Counted from the first letter of the stretch, positions 21,702 through 32,643 are shown. The stretch is DNA of 64,000 bases from Saccopteryx bilineata (GCF_036850765.1 NC_089491.1:129696266-129760265), one strand, 5' to 3'. The notes: generated by a model not told the origin, from the letters alone. Numbers and translations are program-made.

Positions 21702-21935
21702 ATGTACTTTACTGTGGAGCCTGGACAACCGAAGCCTAGGTACAGGAGGAAAGCTGCTTCCCCTAGTAATCGGGAACTAGACCGAAAAAAAAAAAAACTT
21801 TTAGAAAAGCATCTAAAGGAAGAAAGATATTCATATGATATAGACCAATGTGTTACAAATAAAACCCTTTGGCAACCAGAACCATCTCTTTCCTATTCCC
21901 TTAAGCCTTTGATTGTCCAAGAGACAGAATCATAA
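21702..21935 (+). CDS. Unidentified 77-codon reading frame, possibly retrocopy or exon remnant
   Basis: I do not recognise this protein. It starts MYFTVEPGQPKPRYRRKAAS, has a basic, lysine-rich centre (DRKKKKLLEKHLKEER, coded partly by 13 consecutive A) and ends SLKPLIVQETES before TAA. There is no signal peptide, membrane segment or cysteine pattern. It stands out because it is clearly less AT-rich than its flanks and contains none of the window's repeats. An in-frame stop precedes the ATG directly. Either a CTGTACGTAG acceptor-like sequence just upstream marks an exon, or the frame is a fragment of a processed gene copy. A poly-A tail is absent, though an ATTAAA lies about 40 bases downstream. 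It may also be chance. Confidence 0.25.
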   Translation: MYFTVEPGQPKPRYRRKAASPSNRELDRKKKKLLEKHLKEERYSYDIDQCVTNKTLWQPEPSLSYSLKPLIVQETES

Positions 21936-22004
21936 ATTTCACAACAAAAATCAGTTTGGAAAGAAATATGACTAATAATTAAAGGATAGACTTTTTATCT
22001 GACA

Positions 22005-22195
22005 TATCTGGGTCAATATTGCATCTATGACACTTACCATCTATATAATATTGGGCAATAAATTTCCCAATCTCTAGTTCCCTCATCTGTGAACTAGAGA
22101 TTAAAAAAACTGTTGATCCAATAGAGTAATTATGAGGATTAAATGAGGCAGTAAACTTAAGTAATTAATGCAGGGTCTGGCATGTAGTGAAATTG
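22005..22195 (-). mobile_element. MIR SINE, reverse
   Basis: GGGCAATAAATTTCCCAATC, AGTTCCCTCATCTGTGAACT, AGTAATTATGAGGATTAAAT and CAGGGTCTGGCATGTAGTGA match reversed MIR in order. Confidence 0.85.
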
Positions 22196-22224
22196 ATGGG
22201 ATTTACAATATTTTATAAAGATGA

Positions 22225-22350
22225 AATTCTAAGTTTTAGTTTCCTCACCCATGAAATAAAAATAAAAATAGTCTATTCCATAAATGTTAAGAATTAATAA
22301 GGTAATGCATAGCGTCAGACCTATAAAATCAGCACAATAAATGTGAACTC
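22225..22350 (-). mobile_element. Second MIR fragment, reverse
   Basis: AAGTTTTAGTTTCCTCACCC, AAGAATTAATAAGGTAATGC and CAGCACAATAAATGTGAACT; same orientation as the copy just upstream. Confidence 0.7.
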
Positions 22351-23924
22351 TTTGTGTGTATACAATTATAAAGTTACAGTGAAAATTCTCTTAACCTTCA
22401 ATTAACTGACTACCCAGATTAACCAAACATTTTATTCCTTGTGTAAAACATATTAACTAACACCCAGAGTAATCAAACACCATAGCTCACAATATAACCT
22501 CTAGTAACCACAGGTAACCATAGGCCTCAGTTCATCCCGGCCAGCCATAGGCCATGTCCTCTTTTACTCCCCAGAGGATCTGAGCTGGGAGATAGACCAC
22601 ATGACTACCTTGTGAGTACACCCATGACCTCCACTCCTGCCAGAAAAGGTGTATGCCCATCAAGTACTTTCTGTATTAACTCCCAATACTCTTTTTGCAG
22701 ATCTAATTTATTACAGTAACTTTATAATTCAATTAAAATCTACATAAACTATAAATATAATGAAAATTTCTATAGCTTTGGACATGAGAGAAAAAAATTT
22801 AAAAGATCAGGAGATGAGGCTGGAGAGAGTTTGAAAAAACATAGACATTTCTGCACTCATGCTTCCCATTTCTCTAATGCAGAAATGGTTAAAGTAAAAC
22901 TGTAGAAAATTCAAAAAACAAAAAGTGAAATTTGTCAGTGGATGCATACTCACAATGCCATTAAACTTCAAAATAGTCTTGCAAGAAAATAGTGTGTCCA
23001 AGTGCACTCATCTAATAAACAAGTGCTGAAACACAAACCCAAATATGTTTGAAAAAGAAGTTCTTGCTCTCAGTTGCTACATAATAGCCTCTCTTCCCCC
23101 CATAATGAAGAGATGATATATAAAGCCCAGAGTGAGCAAGAAGATATATCACCATTAGAATATAATTTGTTAATTCTAGAGTACTGACTACAAATTTTTA
23201 TTAAAAAAAAGAGCATCACAAATTAAGGATAAAAAGAGCATCACAATTTATTATTCTCTATGTCAGCATTATATAAAATATTTTATATAAAATATGTACT
23301 TATGGAATATATATATATACTTAAATTATAAAAGAAAAAAATGAACAGAGATTGGGTACATCCTGGTGATTTATTTTCTCCGTTAATGTTCACTGAAATT
23401 AAGTGCTTATATTATATAATTCTGCTGTAATACATCACAGATATAAATTTTCAGTAAATGAAAGTATAAACATTTATGTTGAGTAAAAAACTGTCATCAC
23501 AGCCTCAGCATTCATTATGTAATGCTTCTAAATTGAAATTGTCTATTGGAATGCTATGTAATATAACTGTAAAATAGACTCAAATTTCATCAGTAATTGA
23601 GTTGGGCTATGCTTTGAAAGATTATCTTAATTATAGTAAAATCGAGAAAATAAAAAAGCCAATTAGGTAGATTTAATGTACGATTTATGAGTTTTTAAAT
23701 ATGGAACATTGTTTTACCTACATTTTCTATTGATATAAATGGGGGATGTGCAGTCAGAAGAATAGGCAACAGGTAAAAAGTTACACTTAATTGGATCCCT
23801 TTTTCTATTTTCTTCATCATTGATGAATTTAGTGGAATTATTACAAATAGAGTTGCGGTCTCCAAATTGTTACCAATGTGCTCTGTTTCAGATTAAAATA
23901 TCTATATCTGGGCTAGACCATCTT
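22351..23924. other. 1.6 kb, nothing recognised apart from short motifs
   Basis: A perfect 20-base palindrome (TATATAAAAT/ATTTTATATA) lies at 23270-23289. AAAAAGAGCATCACAA occurs twice about 30 bases apart (about 23208 and 23231). Otherwise nothing recognised. Confidence 0.5.
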
Positions 23925-24097
23925 GGTAACCACTAGCCATATCTATTTAATTTTCAACTGATCAGAATTAAATATGAAATTCAGTTCCTAAATTTCACTA
24001 GCCACATTTCAAGCATTTAATAAATGCATGTGGCTGTGCCTACCATATTGGGCAGTACACATTTAGAAGAGTTCCATCATCTCTGAATGTTCTACAT
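23925..24097. mobile_element. Old hAT-Charlie-type element (MER5-like), left part
   Basis: GGTAACCACTAGCCATATCT, GAAATTCAGTTCCTAAATTT, CACTAGCCACATTTCAAGC, CATGTGGCTGTGCC and CATATTGGGCAGTACACATT follow the order of a common mammalian MER5/MER20-type hAT MITE. It is interrupted at 24097 by the young hAT; a few bases resume at 24772. Confidence 0.6.
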
Positions 24098-24771
24098 CAG
24101 TGGTCTCCAACCCCTGGGCCACGAACCGGTACCATTCTGTGAGCCATTTGGTACCGGTCCGCAGAGAAAGAATAAGTAACTTACATTATTTCTGTTTTAT
24201 TTATATTTAAGTCTGAACAATGTTTTATTTTTTTAAAAAATGACCAGAAGGCCCTGGCCGGTTGGCTCAGTGGTAGAGCGTCGGCCTGGCGTGCGGAAGT
24301 CCCAAGTTCGATTCCCGGCCAGGGCACACAGGAGAAGCGCCCATCTGCTTCTCCACCCCTCCCCCTCTCCTTCCTCTCTGTCTCTCTCTTCCCCTCCCGC
24401 AGCCGAGGCTCCATTGGAGCAAAAGATGGCCCGGGCGCTGGGGATGGCTCCTTGGCCTCTGCCCCAGGCGCTAGAGTGACTCTGGTCGCGACAGGGCGAT
24501 GCTCGGGTTGGGCAGAGCATCGCCCCCTGGTGGGCGTGCCAGGTGGATCCCAGTCGGGCACATGCGGGAGTCTGTCTGACTGCCTCCCCGTTTCCAGCTT
24601 CAGAAAAAAAAAAAAAGACCAGATTCCCTCTGTTATATTCGTCTAAGATTCACTCTTGACGCTTGTCTCCATCATGTGATACATGTATCCGTCCCACCCT
24701 AAAGGCCAGTCCGTGAAAATATTTTCTGACATTAAACTGGTCCGTGGCCCAAAAAAGGTTGAGGACCACTG
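24098..24771 (-). mobile_element. Young hAT MITE carrying a SINE
   Basis: Ends CAGTGGTCTCCAACCCCTGG and TTGAGGACCACTG are inverted repeats. The 8-bp TSD TTCTACAT/TCCTACAT (7 of 8) lies at 24090-24097 and 24772-24779. Without the SINE the element is about 300 bp and is the reverse complement of the copy at 59984-60280, which lets the insertion point be read exactly. Confidence 0.93.
24250..24616 (+). mobile_element. SINE family A inside the hAT
   Basis: Complete family A copy with intact head, one CCCCTGGTGGGC module and an A tail. The TSD GACCAGA lies at 24242-24248 and 24617-24623. The empty site in the 59984 hAT contains GACCAGATTCCC once (reverse strand), confirming the nesting. Confidence 0.96.
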
Positions 24772-24929
24772 TCCTACATGGTAGCCCTGAACTAGGCTTT
24801 AGTAGCAACTGTTTTTAGCTTTGATTTCTTTTTCTACGTATATGGTCCAGTTTAAGACTTTCTAAGAAGCTGGACTGAGGTATTTTTAAATAATATATTA
24901 TTATTATTACTAATAATAATAAGCCAGAT

Positions 24930-25448
24930 TGTTGGTCAAATAAGTTTGTAAATATGATATATATGTTTGCTCGCTTGTGACTTATATTGGGGGACAGGCT
25001 ATAAGCAGGCCAGGTCGTTGTAGCCTAAGGTTTGGTTTTAGGACTAAGCTTTTCCCCACACCCTTGACTGATTGTATGATCTGGGTGGTGCACTCTCATG
25101 AGGAATCCAATTATGCCTTGGATAAGTGACTTTGTATCAGAGACTTCCTTGTTTGTATATTGGATTAAGGGATTTTGGTTTTTTACACTCTAAAGTGGGA
25201 CAGACCAGGAGCTGACTCACTCAGTTCCTGCTATCACGATTGCAGGGGCTTCCCTGATCCCTTGCCCTTCATGGGAAAAGCTGGTTTTCTGCTTTTCCCT
25301 TGTCTTCTTTTGTGGTTTGCCTGTCTTGGTGAGACACCAGTAAATAGGATGGCCCTCCATCCTCTGACTCCGCCATTTCTTTATCGTCTGCCCGAATCCA
25401 ATGGGAACCTGCATGTGAATGGCCACGATGGCGGCTCCTGGCCTTACA
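24930..25448 (+). mobile_element. Solo LTR 1, endogenous retrovirus
   Basis: A 519-bp unit starting TGTTGG and ending TTACA, with a perfect 5-bp TSD (CAGAT) at 24925-24929 and 25449-25453. It shares ordered blocks (TGTAGCC..GGTTTGGTTTTAGGA, AGTGACTTTGTATCAGAGAC, GTATATTGGATTA, CCGAATCCAATGGGAACCTG) with the LTR at 27020-27686, and the 3' part with the LTR at 27746-28264. No internal viral genes accompany it: a solo LTR left by recombination. Confidence 0.88.
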
Positions 25449-25453
25449 CAGAT

Positions 25454-26302
25454 GAATTTTTGAAGCTACTTTATAAATAACTCCAAAATCTTATTTTAAT
25501 AGCCTAAGTGACAGCTCTACCAGAAGTTTCTATATATCCCCAAAGTCATTACTTTTGAAAACTCTACTCATGCCTCTTATACTGCTCTCCAAAGGTTGTT
25601 TTCCTTCTTCTTTTTATGTTTATAGTACTATAATCTCCATAGCCACCTAAACACAAATCTTCAAAATCATGTCTTTGATTTTTTTTCTCTTTGTCTCTTC
25701 ATACCTCTGAGTTGGCCAACATGCCCTGTTTCTTCCACTACAATTTATTTTTTGTCTTTTCCTCTCCACCCTCCCGGCCACTGTCCTCCGTCTTTCTCTC
25801 CTTTTAATGTCTTCCAAATAAAAGTCATAGCAGTCTTTTTAAAACACAAACTGGAGGAAAAGTCCAATTACAAAATGCAGTGCAAACTACTTGATATTGC
25901 ATTGAAAGGCTTCATAAACACTTATACATGCCACCAACTTCCCTCTCCAAGGCTTGATAAATGCAGTTGGGGTTTTTTAAGCCTTTTCTAAAAACCTGAA
26001 AATAAGTTCAAGGTCTTTCATTTCTGTGACCTTCAGTTCCTCCATCATAAAGCAGAGGAAAGAATATTAACTTGCAAAAAATATATATTAATTTTCAGGG
26101 ATAATTTAGAGACTAAAATTAAAGCATGTAATAAATTGTTGCTGTTAATATCACTATCACTGTAACCACATAGGAACTTCATTTCTTTAAGATGATCTTT
26201 TCTTCTTTCCTTTTGATTCAAACTGGCCTCATACAGCACCCAGATTCAGCAGCCTTCTTCTCCCTTGCAGGACCACTTCCTTAAGCATTAAGCCCTCAAG
26301 AC
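25454..26302. other. Stretch with a possible old LINE fragment
   Basis: CAGTCTTTTTAAAACACAAA and TGAAAGGCTTCATAAACACT (about 25830-25920) weakly resemble an old LINE-2-like repeat. Otherwise nothing recognised. Confidence 0.4.
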
Positions 26303-26791
26303 GATGAGATTCTGATCAGCATCAAATAATCTTTAGGAACAAAGCCTTGGGGCTATTGACCCCAGAAATAGAATTTCAGTCAGAGATAACATTTAGCCTC
26401 AGTTGTGTTTCAGCTCCAGGCCCAGAAGAACAGGGAGATTGGTGGAAGCAATTCCATTGCTGATTTCAGAACCAGCTGCACTGATCAACCACCCCCTATC
26501 CTAGCACTGACCAATCAGTAGAGACCACTGCTCTGAAAAACAAACCTAACTCTCTCAGTTACCATGATTAATGATTTTCCCCTTTATAACCCATACTCTG
26601 GAAGCCAACAGGCAGTGAGGTCTTTGAGCATTAGCTAACCTGTTTTTCGGCAGAGGCCACTTTCTACAAGTAAATCCTTACTTTGCTGCAAAGTAAAAAC
26701 AAAACAAAACAAAAAAAAAACCCTACTTTCCTGTTTGTGTCTTGCTGGCTCTGATGCGTGCAAGCATGTGAACTCCGTTAGTCTGGTAACA
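26303..26791 (+). mobile_element. Probable LTR of another endogenous retrovirus
   Basis: LTR-like architecture: CCAATCAGTAGAG, a TATA-like CCCCTTTATAACCC at about 26580, GGTCTTTGAGCATTAGC, then CAAGTAAATCCTTACTTTG (polyadenylation-like) and a U5-like CTGTTTGTGTCTTGCTGGCT ending TAACA at 26791. The left edge is uncertain (a TG at 26305 is only a guess) and no TSD was found. An A/C-rich run at 26694-26720 interrupts it. Confidence 0.55.
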
Positions 26792-27019
26792 TCATTATCA
26801 TTATCTTCTACATCATCTATAATTTGGCTCTAGCCTCCAAGTTTCTAGTTGCATTTACAAAAGAAGTCTGCATAGACAAATTGGGAAAGACCCCAAGTTT
26901 CATTTTACTGGTGAAGAAAAATGGGTCAGACAAGGCACCATCCACTTGCCACAACTAATCATATCACTGACAAGTAGCCTCAGGATACCAATGACCTTCT
27001 CATTATCACTAAAAGTTAC

Positions 27020-27686
27020 TGTAAAGCCAGGAGGCACGGCCAGGGCCAGCATCAGAGCAGCCCAGCCCATGCAGGTTCGCATTGGATTCGGACAGTCGGT
27101 AAAGAAACCATAGAGCCAAAAACTGGTGGGCCATAGTCTTTAATCTAGCTTGCACCCGGCGGGCAAGTAAAAATACACACTGGGCTCCAAAACCCAGTCA
27201 CACTCAGTGCTCACAAAGCCACTGACTTATCCGAGTTTCCTAGAATCAAAGGTTTCTAGCTCACCAGACTTATTCTCCTCAGTTCCCCATTTCCTTCCTT
27301 ATCCCAGATACAAAGTCTACATAAACTGGCATCTCACTCAGCACTCCGCCATCTTGGCTGCTTCTCCTGGCCTCCTCCACGTGGCCTTTCTCTGTTCTCC
27401 TCTGCTCTCTCTTGCTAATCTCAGGAACCAAGAGCCAAGTTCCCGTTCTACCCCTATTTTATAGTGTAGCTTTACAACCTCTAATCCAATATACAAAATA
27501 GGGAAGTCTCTAATACAAAGTCACTTCTCTGAGGCATGATTGGATTGTACCACCCCTCATCAAAAAGGGTGGGAAAGGCTTAATCCCAAAACCAAGCCTC
27601 ATGCTACAATTCTCAACACACATTAATATCACCTGGGCAACGGCCTCTTTAACAAAGTGAGCATAATACATTTTATCTGCCCAACA
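27020..27686 (-). mobile_element. Solo LTR 2, endogenous retrovirus, reverse
   Basis: Reading minus, it starts TGTTGGGCAG at 27686 and ends TTTACA at 27020; a perfect 5-bp TSD (GTTAC) lies at 27015-27019 and 27687-27691. Same family as LTR 1 and LTR 3: ATTAAAGACTATGGCCCACC, TTTTTGGCTCTATGGTTTCT, CCGAATCCAATGCGAACCTG. At 667 bp it is the longest of the three. Its last about 60 bases differ from the others. No viral genes. Confidence 0.9.
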
Positions 27687-27745
27687 GTTACCCAAAGGTT
27701 GTTGAAGTCCAATGCTATAAATGACCTTAAATTTTTTTTATAAAA

Positions 27746-28264
27746 TGTTGGGCAGATGTGTTTGTAAAATATGATTTTTTAAGTTTGCTTCCTTTTATTG
27801 TTAAAAAATGGCTGCCCAGATATGTGATCTGTGAAATTGCTAATTACCTTCCTGCTTAGGAAGGGCCTTTGTTATGCTAATGTGTGCTTGAGGAGGGGTT
27901 TCACACCAAAAATTTGGGAGGAAGAAGCAGAAGGAGGAAGAAGAAGCCAAGATGGAAGGGAAGGAGAGAGAAGCCAGTTTTGCAGAGTAAGAAGCCATGT
28001 TGGCAGATGGGGAACCAGAGGTTACTGAGGCTGGTGGGGGCCTTTGATTCTAGCAAAAACTGGATGTGTCAGTAGCTTTGTGAGCTGAGCGATGAATGAA
28101 TAGGTTTTGGAGCCCTGTGTGTTTTTACTCACCTGCTGGGTGCAAGGCTAGAATAAAGGAATGGCCTACCAGTTTTTTGGCTCTGTTGTTTCTTTACCTT
28201 CTGTCCAAATCTAATGGGAACCTGCACCTGAATAGCCATGATGGCCACGGCTATTGGCCTTACA
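27746..28264 (+). mobile_element. Solo LTR 3, endogenous retrovirus
   Basis: Starts TGTTGGGCAG, ends TTACA; possible TSD TAAAA/TAAGA. It shares with LTR 2 the blocks GTTATGCTAATGTGTGCTTG, TTTGTGAGCTGAGC, TTTTGGAGCCCTGTGTG, ACTCACCTGCTGGGTGCAAG. It lies only 59 bases from LTR 2 and in opposite orientation. Confidence 0.85.
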
Positions 28265-28740
28265 TAAGATTTATGAATTTAATGCAAAGATTTCCATTGT
28301 ATTTCTACTTCCTGATACAAAAATCACATCTTTACTCTGTATGCTTTATTGCTCAGGTATCTTATAATAATGTTATTCCATTACCACTACATAAAAATTT
28401 TTGGACTATTGTTACTATGAGGTTTATCTCAATTTTTGTTCTTTCATTTTTGTAACTTTCACTGAGCTTTTTAAATCTTCAAAATTATTTTCTTTTGCTC
28501 TTCATTAAGCAGCAATTTAGTAACAGTCCTCATAGAAATAGCAGTCTTTTGATTTAACTAAGGCAATTTATTAGCATAAGCACAAAATTTGCTAAATGAC
28601 CATAACATCTGTGTGAAGCTGTTTTAGCAAGTTAATCTTCTTGAATCTCAGCTTTCCTCAAACACAGTCCTGTTTTGAGTAACAAAATAATGCTTGAAAA
28701 GCAAGTTTTAAAATGTGAGATCTTTAAAAAGCAGTACATC
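28265..28740. other. Stretch without recognised features
   Basis: Nothing recognised. Confidence 0.5.
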
Positions 28741-28847
28741 ACCCGGGGGGGGGGGCATGCAGGTGTATCCCAGTCAGTCTGGTGCAAGCAGGAGCCTGTT
28801 TGTCTGCCTCCCCACCTCTCACTTAATAAAACAATTAAAAAAAAAAA
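28741..28847 (+). mobile_element. SINE family A, 3' fragment
   Basis: Only the 3' end: GTGTATCCCAGTCAGTC, GGAGCCTGTTTGTCTGCC, CTCTCACTTAATAAAAC. It begins next to an unusual run of eleven G at 28745-28755. Confidence 0.75.
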
Positions 28848-29520
28848 TAGTCTCCAGTTTCTAAGAGGCAAATTCTGTTTTCCTTTTGTTTCTTCTTGTC
28901 CTTAAAAGAGTTTAGAAGTTGTTAAAGTATATGGAGAATTCTGTCTCACTGGTGTTAAAATATTTATGGTTCTCAAAAATAACCTACAAATAAGTGGGTC
29001 CTTATAGTGTGTTCAAGTATAAAAAATATCTTACATAAAGAAAACAATAATGCTATAGGAGTATAGAAGAATATAAAATTATGTCCTTTAAGATATATTT
29101 GTAAATACTAGCCATTTTGGTTGTAGTCTAGAACTTATAAAGACCTCAATTATTTTTTTTTCATGTATGGTAAATGTTCAGCAACTGAATGATAAGTTGA
29201 TGAACAAGGAGAATAATATACATGTTGTATTTCTATATAATTTCCCTCAAATATCAGCATCATTCTATTATACCTGTAAGTCTCGGAGTGTGCTCCCTGA
29301 ATCAATAGAATAAAATCCATCTAAAATGCTTCCTTGAAATGCAGATTCTTGGAGAAAAAAAACCCTGAACTTTGGAGATGGAGCCTAATCTGTGTTTTAA
29401 CAATCACCCCACATAACTTCTAAGTACACAGAATCTAAAAACAGTGCTCTATGTTATTTAGAATGAAATTGATTTAATAACTCTTAGGTTTCATTTCTTT
29501 AACCCTGCCAAGTAAGTCTC
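28848..29520. other. Stretch without recognised features
   Basis: AT-rich; nothing recognised. Confidence 0.5.
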
Positions 29521-29560
29521 CTTTCAGGGCTCACAGCAGATGGCCAACCGAAAAAGAATG

Positions 29561-29761
29561 TCCGATGTCACAAGCCAAGAAGTCCTGGATGATTGAAAAC
29601 CCCACAGCCCTTCCTACTCCCCCTCCCCAAAACCCTTAAAACCCGGTCCCAGGCTGTGCCTGGCACAGGACTCTCCCTTACAAGTCATCCCGGCAGGGTT
29701 CCTTTCTTCCTTTCAATAAAGCCTGTTACACTGGTCTTTTCGGACTCCCATGGGTTCTAAC
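29561..29761 (+). mobile_element. Probable short gammaretrovirus-like LTR
   Basis: TGTCCGATG start, TATA-like CCTTAAAACCCGGTCC at about 29634, AATAAA in TTCAATAAAGCCTGTTACAC at about 29714, and a TTCTAACA end. This is the layout of an ERV1-type LTR, but only about 200 bp; the 5' edge may lie further left. No clear TSD. Confidence 0.6.
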
Positions 29762-32508
29762 AATAACAAAACCAAAAACAGATAAAAAGTCATATGGAAC
29801 TCTCCATCTCTCTTCTCAAAATCAAACTGAACAAATGATATCTTTACTTTAGATGTAGGAAATATAGCCTAACATCTGGTTTTCAAATTTTCCTGACAAA
29901 ACATTGATCATTTTAATAGTAAAATAGACTAAGGCTTGTATACCCAACATAAATTTGTTTGTAAAATTATTTTAATCAGTGTAACACTTCTCTGGGGAAA
30001 GATTTATTTTTCATTGCCTTGCAAGCATATTCAAATGTATTTTCCTTGGGTTTGCATTAAAATTTATTGACAACTTGTATCAGTATCTTCAAGGCAAATT
30101 GAACAAAGACATCTATCCTGAAAAATGAGACTCTTTCTTGGGTATGTGATGATTATATTAACCGGGTGTATAAAACTTTAAACAACAATAATCAAAAAAA
30201 TAAAATTTCGTAGTTAAGAAAAATAAATGAGTAATTGCCAATCTTCCCTTCTACTACCTTTTCATATTTTTGTTCAAATCTCTAAAGAAAGCACATAGCA
30301 AGGATTACATTTTAGTCCTGAAGGCAACATTCTTTGAATAAAAGATACAAGTTAGTAGTTTTACTCAAAATTAAACCTAATATTTGTGGATAAGATTATC
30401 ACATTTCAGTAGAAGTCATCCTTGCATATACTGTTCAATCAGTCTCTCACAAATTTTTATCACAAGAATGACTATAACTGAAAGGTCATGAATCTAATAT
30501 ATGATTGTGATTTGACCTTTAGATTTTTTTAAACAAATTAGTTGCATAGCTATCTTTTTCTTCACCTATTTTTAGGGATGGAGAATAAGAAAAAAACAAA
30601 GCAGCAGTTAAAATCGTTCTTTTTTACCATTTCACAAATTCATAGAACCAAAATACTCTGGCAATCATAACCATTAGGAATGTGCATAATCAGATAGAAT
30701 GGCAGCAGTTCATAAAGTAATAAAATTCAGAAATGTTTTTATTTTAAATCTGTTCTCTTTTTTTATATATCAATGGCCTTCTTAATATCAACACTGCATG
30801 TTACAAGATCAGTTTATGTTCATAAAAGAAAAAATTATGTTAAAATGTTTCTTTCCTGATGGGTCTACAGAAAAGCAATCTCTGTAAGAAGCTAATGGCC
30901 CAGCAAGCCTGATTCCTCCAGATACACTATTCATTCTTGTTGAAAATCAGATCTATTTACCATGGATTGGTCACCCATGGATTAGTGGATTATTAAAAGA
31001 CTTGAAGCCCTTTTTCAATTTACTGGGGAATAGAAGAACTCATTTCATCTATGAGTATTGACAACAACATATTAAAAACTAAATTATTCTTCAATTGAAA
31101 GGGTTAATAAAGTTGTCAAAGATGCTTACTTTACAGCCAGGTCTGCATATAAGTATGAAGATCCTAGTACAACCTGACATTGACTAGAGCTTATTGCACT
31201 AATTTTGTTTCAATTTAAATGTCCAATAGCAACTAAGACCCACGGTTACTCATAAAACATTCAAGACATTCAGAAAATTAAGTTTAGAATAGTTATTATT
31301 TCCAGTTGGTGAACAAATATCTACAGACAAGCAAGGAAACTGAGGTAATGTGAGATTGTTTTACTAGAACGGTACACTTAGAGGGTTCCATTTAATACGT
31401 TTTGAATTGTAACAATGCATAGACTGAGGATAGTGCTTTATTTGGTCTTTATTTTAAATTTTTATTATTTTTCTATTAACTAGAAAGGTAACTCTTGCCT
31501 CCTTTTTGGTTTGAAGTTCAGAATGTCCATGCTGCACATTTAGTTATTGGTTCATAGTTTGAGTGGATACAACTTTCTGCTTGTTAAAATATGATTTTTA
31601 ATGTTGTCTTTCAATTTTTCAATTATATGATATTTAAACATGCACTAAGTACATATCAAAAATAAAAAATTCTCTGCCCCTCCCATACTAACATCAAATA
31701 TTCCATCAGCTAATATTTAATAAATGCACCACCATAAGACATTTCTCTATCAAGACAATACATAGTTTAATGAGTTGTCATTCTCAGATTGAGCAAGTAG
31801 TAACCTGATTTGTTAAAGGAAATATAGCAATATAGTAAAATTATTCTGCTCTTACAAGCTTATAAGTAAATGCACCTATTCTCATATTCCCCAGCTCAAA
31901 AACTGAATGTGAATAGCAAGATTGTCCTCCACCCTTTCAAAATTACATCCAATAATATTTCACCTTTTCTAAATCAGTTGGTAAATATAAACCAGCCCCA
32001 CCCCTCAGGAAATGTCTGACTTGTAAAGTCCTTGTTTCTATTTAACAAGAACTTTCACCTTCCAAGGTTTCCATAGGATAATTCAAGAAGACATTGAGAA
32101 GTTCCCCAGAATTTTTTAATTGAATCAGAACTGATAAGGATTAATTAACTACATTTGTCCTCCTGACAGTCCTGATATGGGAATAATAATCAAATGAAAG
32201 CTCTATCAACAGAAATTGGCACTGATAAATACTTAATGCATTTCTCACTCAAATGCAAATTCCCACTGCAAAGACATTACAGAAAATGATGTTACAATGA
32301 GATAAAGGATACATGACCCACTGTGCTTGGCGGCAGACCAATGTAGTCTAGGAACATCTAGCTCTTTTTTTAAAATAACAATGGGTAAAAACAGGAATTC
32401 ACAATAGCCATTGTCCCCTAGATTAAAAAAAAAACGGTTTAAGGCTTCATGCCTTACATAGTGTGGAGTATACACTGTCAGCATACTCAAGTACTGAAAG
32501 CAGATCTA
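29762..32508. other. 2.7 kb, no recognised genes or repeats
   Basis: The longest stretch in the window free of recognised transposons. AT-rich, with no coding frame of note. Confidence 0.5.
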
Positions 32509-32510
32509 TA

Positions 32511-32641
32511 CAGTGGTAGGCAAAAATTGGTTTACAATTGTGAGTACATGAAACACAGAGTTTATTCTTGCATTATTATTTATTCTGGTATTATATATTT
32601 TTCCATATGAACAACTGTAAACCTACTTTTGCCCACCCCTG
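32511..32641. mobile_element. Mariner-type MITE, intact 131 bp
   Basis: CAGTGGTAGGCAAAAATTGG at the left and AAACCTACTTTTGCCCACCC at the right are inverted repeats; TA at 32509-32510 and 32642-32643. The best-preserved copy of the family in the window. Non-coding. Confidence 0.92.
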
Positions 32642-32643
32642 TA

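Noticed and set aside
25175..25480. 101-codon frame
   Set aside because: Lies almost wholly inside solo LTR 1, where no coding is expected.
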